This document shows positions 31,805 to 41,251 of a stretch of 64,000 bases of DNA, piece by piece. This DNA comes from Candidatus Pantoea floridensis (lineage in GTDB: Bacteria; Pseudomonadota; Gammaproteobacteria; Enterobacterales; Enterobacteriaceae). The stretch's first letter is position 1; every line of letters starts with the position of its first letter. Location of the stretch: contig NZ_OCMY01000001.1 in NCBI RefSeq assembly GCF_900215435.1, forward strand, positions 868,001 through 932,000, in the 5' to 3' direction. The notes under the pieces are model-generated. The model saw nothing but the letters and a program-made list of their open reading frames with translations. It was not told the DNA's origin and searched no databases. Both the position numbers and the translations under genes were made by a program.

Positions 31805-33172
31805 ATGATGACGACTAAGCTCAAACCCACGCTGGGCACCCTGCATTTGTGGGGCATCGCGGTTGGACTGGTGATTTCCGGTGAATACTTTGGCTGGAGT
31901 TACGGTTGGGGCGTGGCGGGCACGCTGGGATTTTTGATCACCACCGCGATGATCGCCACTATGTATACCTGCTTCATTTTCAGCTTTACCGAACTGACCA
32001 CCGCGATTCCGCATGCCGGCGGCCCGTTTGCCTATAGCCGCCGCGCCTTCGGTGAAACCGGCGGCCTGATTGCCGGCCTGGCCACACTGATTGAGTTCGT
32101 GTTCGCACCGCCCGCTATCGCGATGGCGATTGGCGCCTACCTCAACGTGCAATATCCCGATCTCAATCCGAAAACCGCTGCGGTGGGTGCTTACGTGGTG
32201 TTTATGACGTTGAATATTCTCGGCGTGAAACTGGCAGCGATGTTCGAACTGGTGGTCACCGTGCTGGCGGTACTTGAACTGCTGGTGTTTATGGGCGTGG
32301 TATCGCCGGGCTTCAGCATCGCCAATTTCGCCGCCAACGGCTGGGCCGGTAGCGATCACTTTGGCATGCCTGCGCTCTCGGGTATCTTCGCTGCCATTCC
32401 GTTCGCCATCTGGTTCTTCCTGGCCATTGAAGGTGCCGCAATGGCAGCCGAAGAGGCCAAAGATCCCAAACGAACCATTCCTAAAGCCTACATCACCGGC
32501 ATCATGACGCTGGTGGTGCTGGCGATTGGCGTGATGCTGCTGGCCGGCGGCGCGGGCGACTGGCGCAAGCTGTCCGACATCAACGATCCGCTACCGCAGG
32601 CGATGAAGATGATTGTTGGTGAGCACTCTAACTGGATGCATATGCTGGTATGGATCGGTCTGTTTGGCCTGATCGCCAGCTTCCACGGCATTATTCTGGG
32701 CTATTCCCGCCAGTTTTTCGCCCTCGCCCGCGCCGGTTATCTGCCGCAAAGCCTGGCGAAACTGTCACGTTTCCAGACGCCGCACCGCGCGATTATCGCC
32801 GGTGGCTTAATAGGGATCGCCGCGATTTACAGCGATGGTTTCGTCAATTTGCAGGGCATGACGTTAACCGCCGCGATGATCACCATGGCGGTGTTCGGCG
32901 CGATTGTGATGTACCTGATGAGCATGCTGAGCCTGTTTAAACTGCGCCGCACGGCACCCGAAATGGAACGCAGCTTCCGCGCGCCGGGCTATCCGATTGT
33001 GCCGGGCATTGCGCTGGTGCTGTCGCTGGTGTGTCTGGTGGCAATGCTGTGGTTTAACCCGGTGATCGGTGGCTTATTCGTGGCGATTATGGCGGTGGGT
33101 TACGTCTACTTCCTGGCCACCAAATCACAACGCGATAACGCGCCGCAGGATTCGATGTTAATAGGTGAGTGA
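31805..33172 (+). CDS. eat: ethanolamine permease, Eat-type APC transporter
   Basis: Inner-membrane amino-alcohol permease with about 12 segments, 455 aa. TLGTLHLWGIAVGLVISGEY, FGWSYGWGVAGTLGF and FTELTTAIPHAGGPFAYSRR are near-identical to the bacterial ethanolamine permease family. AGGGGAGAAG-type ribosome site precedes the ATG pair at 31805/31808. It is divergent from the kinase. No eut microcompartment or ammonia-lyase gene lies in the window. Confidence 0.88.
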   Translation: MMTTKLKPTLGTLHLWGIAVGLVISGEYFGWSYGWGVAGTLGFLITTAMIATMYTCFIFSFTELTTAIPHAGGPFAYSRRAFGETGGLIAGLATLIEFVFAPPAIAMAIGAYLNVQYPDLNPKTAAVGAYVVFMTLNILGVKLAAMFELVVTVLAVLELLVFMGVVSPGFSIANFAANGWAGSDHFGMPALSGIFAAIPFAIWFFLAIEGAAMAAEEAKDPKRTIPKAYITGIMTLVVLAIGVMLLAGGAGDWRKLSDINDPLPQAMKMIVGEHSNWMHMLVWIGLFGLIASFHGIILGYSRQFFALARAGYLPQSLAKLSRFQTPHRAIIAGGLIGIAAIYSDGFVNLQGMTLTAAMITMAVFGAIVMYLMSMLSLFKLRRTAPEMERSFRAPGYPIVPGIALVLSLVCLVAMLWFNPVIGGLFVAIMAVGYVYFLATKSQRDNAPQDSMLIGE

Positions 33173-33180
33173 TGTTTGCA

Positions 33181-33244
33181 GGTCGCCATCAATGGCGACC
33201 CTACGGCATAGGCGGGTTGTGTTGGGTCGCCATTCATGGCGACC
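33181..33244. repeat. two A-type palindromes between eat and mak
   Basis: GGTCGCCATCAATGGCGACC (33181-33200) and GGTCGCCATTCATGGCGACC (33225-33244), identical arms and different central pairs, in direct order 44 bases apart. They lie between convergent genes and may act as terminators. Confidence 0.85.
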
Positions 33245-33248
33245 TCTG

Positions 33249-34160
33249 TTAACTCTTCACCGGCCACAGCCACGCCGCTCCGCGTACGCCGCTTGAATCA
33301 CCGTGCACCGCTTTCAGCACCGGGGTTTCACACTCACGGCCAAATACCCACTGCTTCATCAGCGCCGGCACGGTTTGATACAGACGATCGTTATTGCTCA
33401 TTCCGCCGCCCAGCACAATCACATCCGGATCAAGTAAATTCACCACCTGCGCCAGCGATTTCGCCAGGCGCATTTCGTAGCGATTCATCGCCAGCTCTGC
33501 CACGGGATCCTGCTGCTCAATCAGCTTAATGATCTCAGCCCCTTTCAAAGCCTTACCGCTCAAACGCTGGTAATCGATGGCAAAACCGGTGCCAGACACG
33601 AAAGTCTCAATACATCCCTGCAACCCGCAATAACACGGCACTTCCGCGCGGTAACGCAGCTCATCTTCATCCATCCACGGCAGCGGATTGTGGCCCCATT
33701 CGCCGGCGTTACCGTTACCGCCGATGCGCGACTCGCCGCCAATCGCCACGCCCGCGCCTGAACCGGTACCGATAATCACCGCAAACACCAGCGACTTTCC
33801 GGCGCCTGCTCCATCCACCGCTTCGGAAACCGCCAGACAATTCGCGTCATTGGCGATGCGCACGTCACGATTCAGCGCCTGCGCCAAATCCTTATCCAGC
33901 GGTTGCCCGTTTAGCCAGGTGGAGTTGGCATTTTTCACCCGCTGGGTGTAAGGCGAAATCGTGCCCGGAATGCCGATGCCGACGGTACCCTGCTGCCCGG
34001 TTTTCTCTTCCGCTAACAGCACTAAATCGACAATCGCCTGAACCGTGGCAGCGTAGTCATCACGCGGCGTATTGACGCGATGGCGGAACAACTCTTGTCC
34101 CCGATCGGAGAGTGCAATCACTTCAATTTTAGTGCCGCCTAAATCAATCCCAATCCGCAC
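33249..34160 (-). CDS. mak: fructokinase Mak (ROK family)
   Basis: ATP-dependent kinase for fructose/mannose, 303 aa. ROK features: [17 protein letters not shown] phosphate loop, [27 protein letters not shown] with the catalytic Asp, and the zinc motif [15 protein letters not shown]. Divergent from rdgC with 145 bases between, exactly as in E. coli. Confidence 0.96.
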   Translation of the reverse strand: MRIGIDLGGTKIEVIALSDRGQELFRHRVNTPRDDYAATVQAIVDLVLLAEEKTGQQGTVGIGIPGTISPYTQRVKNANSTWLNGQPLDKDLAQALNRDVRIANDANCLAVSEAVDGAGAGKSLVFAVIIGTGSGAGVAIGGESRIGGNGNAGEWGHNPLPWMDEDELRYRAEVPCYCGLQGCIETFVSGTGFAIDYQRLSGKALKGAEIIKLIEQQDPVAELAMNRYEMRLAKSLAQVVNLLDPDVIVLGGGMSNNDRLYQTVPALMKQWVFGRECETPVLKAVHGDSSGVRGAAWLWPVKS

Positions 34161-34305
34161 GATTTATTCCTCATTATTCGTTCTGGTGACCAATACAGTA
34201 GAAGGCTGAATCGGGAAAGGCAATGAAACGAATCCGATGTTTCGCTATCATGCGCGCTGACTTTGAGACTTGTGCGCCTGATCGCACCCACGGTAAGGAA
34301 TCCCG

Positions 34306-35217
34306 ATGTTGTGGTTTAAAAATATGATGGTTTATCGTCTGAATCGTGACATTCCGCTGTCCGCAGACGATCTGGAAAAGCAGCTCGACGCCTTCACCTT
34401 TTCCCCGTGCGGCAGCCAGGATATGGCGAAAACCGGTTGGGTTTCACCGATGGGCAACCGCAGCGAAGCGCTGACGCATGAAATCAACGGTCAGATGGTA
34501 ATTTGCGCGCGCACCGAGCAAAAGATCCTGCCATCGCCGGTGGTGAAACAGGCGCTGGAAGCCAAAATCGACAAGCTGGAGGCGGAACAGAGCCGCAAGC
34601 TGAAGAAGACCGAGAAAGACTCGCTGAAAGATGAAGTGCTGCATAGCCTGCTGCCGCGCGCGTTTAGCCGCTTTAGCCAGACGTTTATGTGGATCGATAC
34701 CGTCAATAACCTGATCATCGTTGACTGCGCCAGCGCCAAAAAAGCCGAAGATACGCTGGCACTGCTGCGTAAAAGCCTCGGTTCATTGCCGGTGGTGCCG
34801 CTGACGCTGGAGAATCCGATCGAGCTGACGCTGACTGAATGGGTGCGTTCCGGTGAATTGCCGGCCGGTTTTGCCCTGATGGATGAAGCCGAGCTGAAGG
34901 CGATGCTGGAAGATGGCGGCGTGATCCGCTGCAAGAAACAGGATCTGATCTCCGATGAAATCGCCACGCATATTGAAGCCGGTAAAGTGGTCACTAAGCT
35001 AGCGCTCGACTGGCAGGAACGCATTCAGTTTGTCATCGCCGATGATGCTTCGGTGAAACGCCTGAAGTTTAGCGACACGCTGCGTGAGCAGAATGATGAC
35101 ATTGACCGCGATGATTTCGCTCAGCGTTTCGATGCCGATTTCATTTTGATGACCAGCGAACTGGCCGCGCTGATCGCTAATCTGGTGGAAGCGTTAGGCG
35201 GCGAAGCGAAGCGTTAA
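34306..35217 (+). CDS. rdgC: recombination-associated protein RdgC
   Basis: Ring-shaped DNA-binding protein that limits RecA. 303 aa as in E. coli. [20 protein letters not shown] and [20 protein letters not shown] are signatures; the [20 protein letters not shown]-type helix is present. Followed by a 12-bp hairpin. Confidence 0.98.
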   Translation: MLWFKNMMVYRLNRDIPLSADDLEKQLDAFTFSPCGSQDMAKTGWVSPMGNRSEALTHEINGQMVICARTEQKILPSPVVKQALEAKIDKLEAEQSRKLKKTEKDSLKDEVLHSLLPRAFSRFSQTFMWIDTVNNLIIVDCASAKKAEDTLALLRKSLGSLPVVPLTLENPIELTLTEWVRSGELPAGFALMDEAELKAMLEDGGVIRCKKQDLISDEIATHIEAGKVVTKLALDWQERIQFVIADDASVKRLKFSDTLREQNDDIDRDDFAQRFDADFILMTSELAALIANLVEALGGEAKR

Positions 35218-35230
35218 CGACGATGACAAT

Positions 35231-35265
35231 GCAGGGCAAAACGTCTTCCTTAAGTTTTGCCCTGC
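35231..35265 (+). terminator. hairpin after rdgC
   Basis: 12-bp perfect stem GCAGGGCAAAAC/GTTTTGCCCTGC, loop of 11 bases. No U tract follows, so termination strength is uncertain. Confidence 0.6.
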
Positions 35266-35305
35266 GCTGCCGATAGCCTCTTCTTTCGGCAAAGGGATTC
35301 TGCAT

Positions 35306-36700
35306 ATGTCTTCTTCAATTCAACGCGCGGTATTATTCGGCGCACTCTCACTATTCACCGTCAGTAGTTTCAGCGAACCAGTCATTACCCGACTCAATGC
35401 AGTGCGTATTGGTGATCGTCTTAATGTCATGGTTGCGTTGGCCGGAAAACAAGGCGGCGCCATGCAAGTATGGCAAGCCTACGACTGTAAAACGCTACGC
35501 GCTGAAGCACTCTATCGTAACTTCCTGGATAATGATGGGGCGACAAAAGGCCGCTTTTATGGTTCTGAATTCAGCCACTATCTGGCCCCACAGCCCGGCC
35601 CAAACCAGGATCCTGAAATCATTAAACGGATTTGCTCGCTACCCGAGCGAGCTGTCGTGTGGGAAAAAATTCAAACCGAAGATAAGTATGGCAGCACAGC
35701 GTTGATTGACATCGCTAATCTAAAGCGCGACGGCGATGAATTGCAGGTACGTGTTGGTTACGATTATGCAGCTAAGGACTTCGATCCACCGTACGATGCA
35801 CCTTATGCGCTGAAAGTTGAAAATTACCGCTTTAACTGTAAAACGCAATTACATATTCCTGTGTCTGCGCAGGATATTGATGAAAATGGCTATGTGACTG
35901 ACTCGCTCGATAGTGCAGATATTGAGCGGCGAAAATCCTCTTTTCCGTTAACAACGCTTTTGGAAAAAAACTTCATTCAGCTTTGCTCGCTGGCCGATCC
36001 GCAGCACTTTCGCGCGCTGGGGCGCTTTACCGCCGCTACACACAAGCCTCTCAGCACAACAGCCATGCCTGTGCTACCCGACCTAAGCGCTAATCCTTCC
36101 TCTGTCATGGCAAGATTTCCTTTATCTGCCTCAGTGCAGCAGCAGGCAAAATCGATTATTCATCCTTGGGCGACGCCACGTTTTCGTCAGATCAGCTGGG
36201 TAGAGAAAAATCGTAGCGGTGAAGTCAAAGTACGCATGGATGTAGACGAGCAAGGCTTTATTCGCAAACTTGAAGATTACGGTATCTGGAAAGTACAGCG
36301 GTTATCGTTAGCAAACGACACACAACTCGAATTTGCCATGTCGATAGCTTCCTATCCGACTCGACTTAAAAAGCTGGACACCACGCTACGTTACCCGTTG
36401 CATGCCGGGCAGCAGTATAAAAGTGTGCTGATCAATGAGGACCCGGTGAAAAGGGTCAGCGAAAGTTATCAAAGTGAAACCTGCAATGTTTACGAAGGCG
36501 GCAACGCTCACGAAATTACCCCCGCGTTCAGCGGTCACTATTTACGCGTGGATTGCCTGATTGAATCTGATAAACAGCCGGCACTCGTGTCACGTCAGGC
36601 GTGGATCGATGATTTGAAAGTGATGGTTCCAATCAGTGCGAAGATAGGTGACAAGCCTGAGGAACAGACACAACTGCTTGATGTGAAGATTTGGCGTTAA
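35306..36700 (+). CDS. secreted hypothetical protein with duplicated SaeA-like cysteine domain
   Basis: 464 aa, signal peptide to about residue 24 (LFGALSLFTVSSFSEP). Two related segments each carry a Cys pair exactly 49 residues apart (C61/C110 and C178/C227), with an aromatic-Asp/Asn-Cys start and an I/L-C-S end. This pattern resembles surface-adhesin E-type proteins. The third part (about 285-464) has another Cys pair (C393/C417). It is visibly more AT-rich than rdgC and ppnP on each side and is absent there in E. coli. Probably periplasmic or surface exposed; function unknown. Confidence 0.8.
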   Translation: MSSSIQRAVLFGALSLFTVSSFSEPVITRLNAVRIGDRLNVMVALAGKQGGAMQVWQAYDCKTLRAEALYRNFLDNDGATKGRFYGSEFSHYLAPQPGPNQDPEIIKRICSLPERAVVWEKIQTEDKYGSTALIDIANLKRDGDELQVRVGYDYAAKDFDPPYDAPYALKVENYRFNCKTQLHIPVSAQDIDENGYVTDSLDSADIERRKSSFPLTTLLEKNFIQLCSLADPQHFRALGRFTAATHKPLSTTAMPVLPDLSANPSSVMARFPLSASVQQQAKSIIHPWATPRFRQISWVEKNRSGEVKVRMDVDEQGFIRKLEDYGIWKVQRLSLANDTQLEFAMSIASYPTRLKKLDTTLRYPLHAGQQYKSVLINEDPVKRVSESYQSETCNVYEGGNAHEITPAFSGHYLRVDCLIESDKQPALVSRQAWIDDLKVMVPISAKIGDKPEEQTQLLDVKIWR

Positions 36701-36727
36701 AAAATGGCCGCATCGCGCGGCCATTTT
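36701..36727. terminator. terminator between hypothetical gene and ppnP
   Basis: 11-bp stem AAAATGGCCGC/GCGGCCATTTT, loop ATCGC, A and T runs on the two sides; serves both convergent genes. Confidence 0.85.
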
Positions 36728-36732
36728 AAGTC

Positions 36733-37017
36733 TTACAAGTAGCGGCACAGATATGAAGAAGGCTCGGCCACCTGCAAATGGAATTCGCTCTGGCCCGGTA
36801 CGCTGAAAACGGAACCGGCTTCGTACCATTTCCACTCGGTTTCGCCCGGCAGCAGCACTTTCAGTGCACCGCTGACTACCGTCATCTCTTCCGGCTGAGC
36901 AGTGCCAAAGGTGTATTCACCTTCCGCCATCACGCCGACGCTGGCACGGCCAATGGTGACGCTGTCGAAACCAATGGATTTCACTTTTCCGTCGAAATAC
37001 TCACTCGTATTGAGCAT
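36733..37017 (-). CDS. ppnP: pyrimidine/purine nucleoside phosphorylase PpnP
   Basis: Small cupin enzyme (YaiE) that phosphorolyses several nucleosides. 94 aa as in E. coli: [31 protein letters not shown] and [15 protein letters not shown] fit the cupin fold. It lies downstream of aroM on the same strand. The 104 bases between contain a 7-bp dyad GATCTGT/ACAGATC (37071-37100) that may stop aroM transcripts. Confidence 0.96.
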   Translation of the reverse strand: MLNTSEYFDGKVKSIGFDSVTIGRASVGVMAEGEYTFGTAQPEEMTVVSGALKVLLPGETEWKWYEAGSVFSVPGQSEFHLQVAEPSSYLCRYL

Positions 37018-37121
37018 ATTACTTCCTCACAGCACATTATCGTGACTGGCAGATTACTAAGGAACTCGCTGATCTGTCACGCGAAATAGCGCCACAGATC
37101 GCAAGTTGTGATCTCTTCGCA

Positions 37122-37799
37122 TTAGACGATCAATTCTGCTGCCAGCTTGGCCACCAGCACGTTCGATAACAGTACTGGAATACCCAGCATTTTCTGCAGG
37201 AAATCACGGTGCTTCTGGTGGTAACCGATGCAATCCAGTACCACCACATCCGCCCCCTGCTCCTGCAACGACAATCCTGCTTCCACCAGATCCGACTGCT
37301 CTGCCAGGTAAGGGCTGGCAACCGCAAAACACGGCGGGCAGTTCAGATTGCGCCATTTACTGGCCTGCTCGGCAATCTGCTCTTTGACCGGTACCACAAT
37401 GCCCACTTTGTGCTCCTGCACAATTGCACGCACCAGCGGCGGAATGATGCGATCCGGCTCCAGCAGCAAGGCGGATTGCGTTTTCAGCGTGCCAAACTCG
37501 CCGGTGCACAACAGCAGAATAGTGTCGTAGCCCTGCTGTTCCAGCGCGTTGATTTTTCGCTGCAATCCCTGCTCCACTTTGGGTGCCGACAGGCGCACCT
37601 GCTCGCCGCTGGTCATGCGCGAGACCAGTACTTTGTCACCCGGCGCGGGCGCGTACTGCTGTTCAACGTCGGCCAGCGTCAGGCCGTCGAGCAGTCCAGC
37701 ATGTGCCACCTGTTCAGCGGGTAAATGCTCCAGCAGCAGCGGCAGAATGTCGCTGCGCGGTGATTGACCAATCGTAAGTGTGACCAGAGACGTATTCAT
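37122..37799 (-). CDS. aroM: AroM family protein
   Basis: 225 aa, same length as E. coli AroM, a protein of unresolved function related to Asp/Glu racemase-like folds. VTLTIGQSPRSDILPLLLEH at the N-terminus; LLLCTGEFG, VGIVVPVKEQ and VVVLDCIGYHQ hold conserved Cys and acidic residues. Begins 2 bases after the DUF1177 stop, so it is the third gene of the transporter-DUF1177-aroM operon. In E. coli aroM follows aroL-yaiA instead. Confidence 0.92.
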   Translation of the reverse strand: MNTSLVTLTIGQSPRSDILPLLLEHLPAEQVAHAGLLDGLTLADVEQQYAPAPGDKVLVSRMTSGEQVRLSAPKVEQGLQRKINALEQQGYDTILLLCTGEFGTLKTQSALLLEPDRIIPPLVRAIVQEHKVGIVVPVKEQIAEQASKWRNLNCPPCFAVASPYLAEQSDLVEAGLSLQEQGADVVVLDCIGYHQKHRDFLQKMLGIPVLLSNVLVAKLAAELIV

Positions 37800-37801
37800 T
37801 A

Positions 37802-38734
37802 TCAGGCTTTCCGGTTGCGCAGGTGGCTGAGGCTACCATACAAAGATAGCAGCAGCGCATACTCTTGCGGGTCATAGAAGTGGCAGGTTTCACGCCCAAA
37901 CTCCTTCGCCACTTCTACCGCAAACTTCACCGCAGAGGCGATATCCACTTCATGGCTGGCGCCGGTACCGCAGCCCGGCACCACCGATTCGGCACAAATT
38001 GCCACGCCGACCACCGGCACATCAGTGGCGGTGGAGGGCTGCAGAATGCTGTTGAGGTGATAAACCCCGTTGCCGTAAGGCGTGATGTCCTGCGTGGTGA
38101 TCGGGAAAGTGACCGCCGGTTTGCCGCTGGTCATCTCCATAATGCGCAGCAAATCCTCCGAGACGCGCAGGATGTAGCCCTCTTTCACCGTCGGCGACAG
38201 CGCATAACCTTTGTGATTAAGGATGCGATTCCCTTTGGTGGTATCGATCGAGAGAATCGCATCGACGCCCGCAATCACTTCATTGTCATTCATGGTGATG
38301 TCGTCGCACGGCGAATCCATGAAATCGACCGGTTCGTGCGGACGGGTTGGCGCATCCGGACAGATGTGGGTGGTGATGATCACGTCACCCGCCAGCACGT
38401 CGCCTTTGGTCTGCATGTGCGCCAGCTTCAGCGCGCTGCTCACCGCCGCCACCGCGCCATCGGCATCAGAGACCATGCCAATGCGCGTTGGGCGCGCACC
38501 GATGCCGCCGAGGCGACCAATAATCCCCAGCGTCGGCGCGTTGCCGCCGTTGCTTTTGCCCTGCGCGCCGGGGATATCGATGCGCACGAAATCGGTACGC
38601 CCTTTCGGCCCGCTGACGCGTTTGGTGCTCGCCTTCACACCGGGATAAGCCGCAAAGAGATCCACGATCTGCTGACCATCAATGTAGGCGCTGTCGAGTA
38701 ACTCAAAAACCTGCAGTGTCTGCTGTAAACTCAT
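37802..38734 (-). CDS. DUF1177 protein
   Basis: 310 aa cytosolic protein of unknown function. GRLGGIGARPTRIGMVSDAD, DVIITTHICPDAPTRPHEPV and HFYDPQEYALLLSLYG are conspicuous, as is VVPGCGTGASHEVDIASA. The His, Asp and Cys residues suggest a metal- or nucleophile-dependent hydrolase, but that is inference. 15 bases after the transporter and 2 before aroM. Confidence 0.85.
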   Translation of the reverse strand: MSLQQTLQVFELLDSAYIDGQQIVDLFAAYPGVKASTKRVSGPKGRTDFVRIDIPGAQGKSNGGNAPTLGIIGRLGGIGARPTRIGMVSDADGAVAAVSSALKLAHMQTKGDVLAGDVIITTHICPDAPTRPHEPVDFMDSPCDDITMNDNEVIAGVDAILSIDTTKGNRILNHKGYALSPTVKEGYILRVSEDLLRIMEMTSGKPAVTFPITTQDITPYGNGVYHLNSILQPSTATDVPVVGVAICAESVVPGCGTGASHEVDIASAVKFAVEVAKEFGRETCHFYDPQEYALLLSLYGSLSHLRNRKA

Positions 38735-38749
38735 AATAATTTCCCTGGA

Positions 38750-40309
38750 TTATTTCTTGGTGCTGCTGACAAAAAGTGAATGGAAGAAGCTGTAGAGCGC
38801 ATCGCCCGCGATAAACCCAGCGGCCATCACCTCCATCGGAGAACGTCCACGCTCGCCCCACACGCGCAGGATCAGGATACGCAGCGCGATGCCTACCATC
38901 ACTGCCCAACCGGCAGCGGCATTGTTAATGAGCAAACCGGTTGCCAGCAGCACGCCAAGCTGACGTTTCGGCCCACCGATCAATTGAATGATGGCGCCTG
39001 GAATCGCCCACATCAGCAGGTTACCGGCGATACCCGGTTCCGCGCCGGCCTGAATCGTTTTGGCATAGACGCGCGCCACCGGCGGCAGCAGATTTTCGGC
39101 AAAGAAAATGGTGTGCGCATACCACACCACCGGAATACAGATAACAAAGGCGATCATCGCGGCGATCAGCTGAATGCGGCGGCCCCACAGCTCCTGCTGC
39201 ACATCCGCGCCGTTACCGCGCAGAATAAAGCCGGCTTTCAGGTCATAGCCCATATCGGCAAATGCCGGGCCGGTGGCGGCGGTGAAACCACACAGCAGGC
39301 ACAGCGCCAGCGGCGGAAAGCCGAGCAGGATCCCAAGAATCAGCGTGATCAGCGCCACCGCAAAGGCGGGGAACCAGCCCGAGTGCATGGCGGCGATGCC
39401 GACAATCAGTTCATGCACAAAGGCAGCAAACGCGGCGTAAACAATAAACAGCACCAGCATCGGCAGCCCCATCTGGCTCCATAATCCGCCCGCCAGCGCC
39501 AGCAGCGTGGAGATGACGATGTAACCCACGGTGCCGAAACCGAGCGAACGCTTCACTTCGCTGTCGCTGCGGCTGACGTTAACCTGATCGTTGCGGCGGC
39601 TGCGAATCACCTGCACCACCTGAATCAGCGCGACCAAACCGGCACCGACCATCACGCCGTGCGGAATATAGAGTGCGTTGATATCAATACCGGCAACCGG
39701 TTGCGCATAAGCACGCAGCAGGAACCCCAATCCGAGCATGCTCAGCGCCCAGATATTGCCGATAAATGCAGTACCAAACGCTGACATGGGGATTTTCAAC
39801 ATTGAGCCGACAATGCCGCCGACAATCCCCACCACCAGCAGCCACGCCTGACGACCGCCTTTATCACCGGCTTTGATCGCTTCGGCTGCCGCCACGCCCG
39901 GTGGCCACGCATTGCTGGCCGGGAAGACGCGCGTATCAAACAGGCGATAGAGTAAATAGGCATCCAGCAGCATCGCTGCACTGACGCCGACAAACAGCGG
40001 CAGCACCAATTGCGGTTCACCCAGCGCCCACGGCACGGCAATCGGCATCAGCAGGCTGTTGGCTGCGCCGAAGGTGGCTGAGGAGATCGCGGTCTGCGCC
40101 AGGTTTTGGACTTCTATCGAACGGTAGCGACGAAACCATTGCAGAGGAATACGCGCCAGCAGCATGGCAAACAGCGCGCCAATAATAGACGTATTGGGTG
40201 TTACCCCAATGGTGGTAATAAGCTGAACCCCAATAATGGCCCCTGCAACAGAAAGCAGAACCAGCATTAAGGCAACGCCAACACTTTTTATTGGATTATT
40301 TTGACGCAT
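38750..40309 (-). CDS. OPT/YSL-family transporter
   Basis: 519 aa inner-membrane protein with about 12-14 segments. VFPASNAWPPGVAAAEAIKA is the OPT family mark; GFTAATGPAFADMGYDLKAG and GGPKRQLGVLLATGLLINN are also typical. OPT/YSL carriers import oligopeptides or metal-chelator complexes. First gene of the operon with DUF1177 and aroM. A 13-bp dyad GCATTTAAAATGC (40341-40353) lies upstream of its start. Confidence 0.87.
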   Translation of the reverse strand: MRQNNPIKSVGVALMLVLLSVAGAIIGVQLITTIGVTPNTSIIGALFAMLLARIPLQWFRRYRSIEVQNLAQTAISSATFGAANSLLMPIAVPWALGEPQLVLPLFVGVSAAMLLDAYLLYRLFDTRVFPASNAWPPGVAAAEAIKAGDKGGRQAWLLVVGIVGGIVGSMLKIPMSAFGTAFIGNIWALSMLGLGFLLRAYAQPVAGIDINALYIPHGVMVGAGLVALIQVVQVIRSRRNDQVNVSRSDSEVKRSLGFGTVGYIVISTLLALAGGLWSQMGLPMLVLFIVYAAFAAFVHELIVGIAAMHSGWFPAFAVALITLILGILLGFPPLALCLLCGFTAATGPAFADMGYDLKAGFILRGNGADVQQELWGRRIQLIAAMIAFVICIPVVWYAHTIFFAENLLPPVARVYAKTIQAGAEPGIAGNLLMWAIPGAIIQLIGGPKRQLGVLLATGLLINNAAAGWAVMVGIALRILILRVWGERGRSPMEVMAAGFIAGDALYSFFHSLFVSSTKK

Positions 40310-40406
40310 GATATCCCCGTATTTTCACCCTGAAGAAAACGCATTTAAAATGCAACGCCCGACACGCGGGACATCCACATATTTATTTAATCGTTCCCTG
40401 ATTATT

Positions 40407-40437
40407 GAAATAAGCAGGTCCGAAGACCTGTTATTTC
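40407..40437 (-). terminator. terminator of the iclR-type gene with UUCG loop
   Basis: On the minus strand GAAATAA-CAGGTC pairs with GACCTG-CTTATTTC around a TTCG tetraloop closed by C-G, an unusually stable loop. It separates the regulator from the transporter operon. Confidence 0.75.
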
Positions 40438-40498
40438 CCTGGTGTGGCGCGAATAAACGCCTTTAAAACAAAAATAGGGTTTTCCTGTTTAGACAGGA

Positions 40499-41251
40499 TT
40501 ATGCGCCGTATTTTTCGGCCATCAGTGCAGCCGTTGCGCGTAGTTCACTGAGCAGCGTCTCCGGATAACCGGGCGCCGCCTCTTGCGATAAAAACGAGAG
40601 ACAGAGCGCGGCACTTTCACCGCGATGTTTATTGGTTACCGCAACGGCCAAAGAGCTGATGCCCGGCAGCGTCTCATTGCGCGCCAGTGCCCAGCCCTGC
40701 TGGCGAATCACAGCCAGTTCACGACATAAATCATCCAGCGTGAGCGGTGAGTTCATCGAAGCCGCCTGCCAGTGGCTGGCAAAACGGTCGCGCACCTCCT
40801 CATCACTGAGCTGTGCAAGCAGCACGCGTCCGGTCGAGGTGCCGGTTAATGAAACTCGCGTGCCCGGCGGCGTCACCAGCTGGGTAAAGAAGCGACCGTG
40901 ATACATGCGCATGACCAGCACATCGTCGCCATCCAGCACCGAGATATAGCCCATGCAGCCGCTGCTGGCTGCCAGACGCGCCATCGGTGCTGAAGCGCTA
41001 TCTACCAGCGGCGTTGACAGATAGTGACCTGCCACCGAGAGCAGAACGCGGCCAATCTGGAAGCAACGGCTCTCGGCATCACGCTCAAGCAAGCCTTCAT
41101 TTTCCATGGTTGCCAGCAGGCGCGACACCGTACTTTTTGGCAAACCCAATGCGTCAACCACCTCGGTAAAGGTGAGGCCAGGATGGCCTTGCGTCACGCC
41201 AAAGCGCTGGAACAACTTTAATACGGCAGAGGCATTTTCGAGTGTGGTCAT
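40499..41251 (-). CDS. IclR-family transcriptional regulator
   Basis: 250 aa. The N-terminal winged helix (VVDALGLPKSTVSRLLATME) and the C-terminal GAF-like effector domain (MARLAASSGCMGYISVLDGD, TSTGRVLLAQL, SLAVAVTNKH) are clear. It is next to and on the same strand as the OPT-DUF1177-aroM operon, and is the likely regulator. A 13-bp dyad upstream of its own start fits autoregulation. Confidence 0.93.
   Translation of the reverse strand: MTTLENASAVLKLFQRFGVTQGHPGLTFTEVVDALGLPKSTVSRLLATMENEGLLERDAESRCFQIGRVLLSVAGHYLSTPLVDSASAPMARLAASSGCMGYISVLDGDDVLVMRMYHGRFFTQLVTPPGTRVSLTGTSTGRVLLAQLSDEEVRDRFASHWQAASMNSPLTLDDLCRELAVIRQQGWALARNETLPGISSLAVAVTNKHRGESAALCLSFLSQEAAPGYPETLLSELRATAALMAEKYGA

Noticed and set aside
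33249-37017. Genomic island between mak and ppnP
   Set aside because: mak, rdgC and ppnP are in conserved order with no tRNA, integrase or flanking repeats; only the single gene at 35306 looks foreign.
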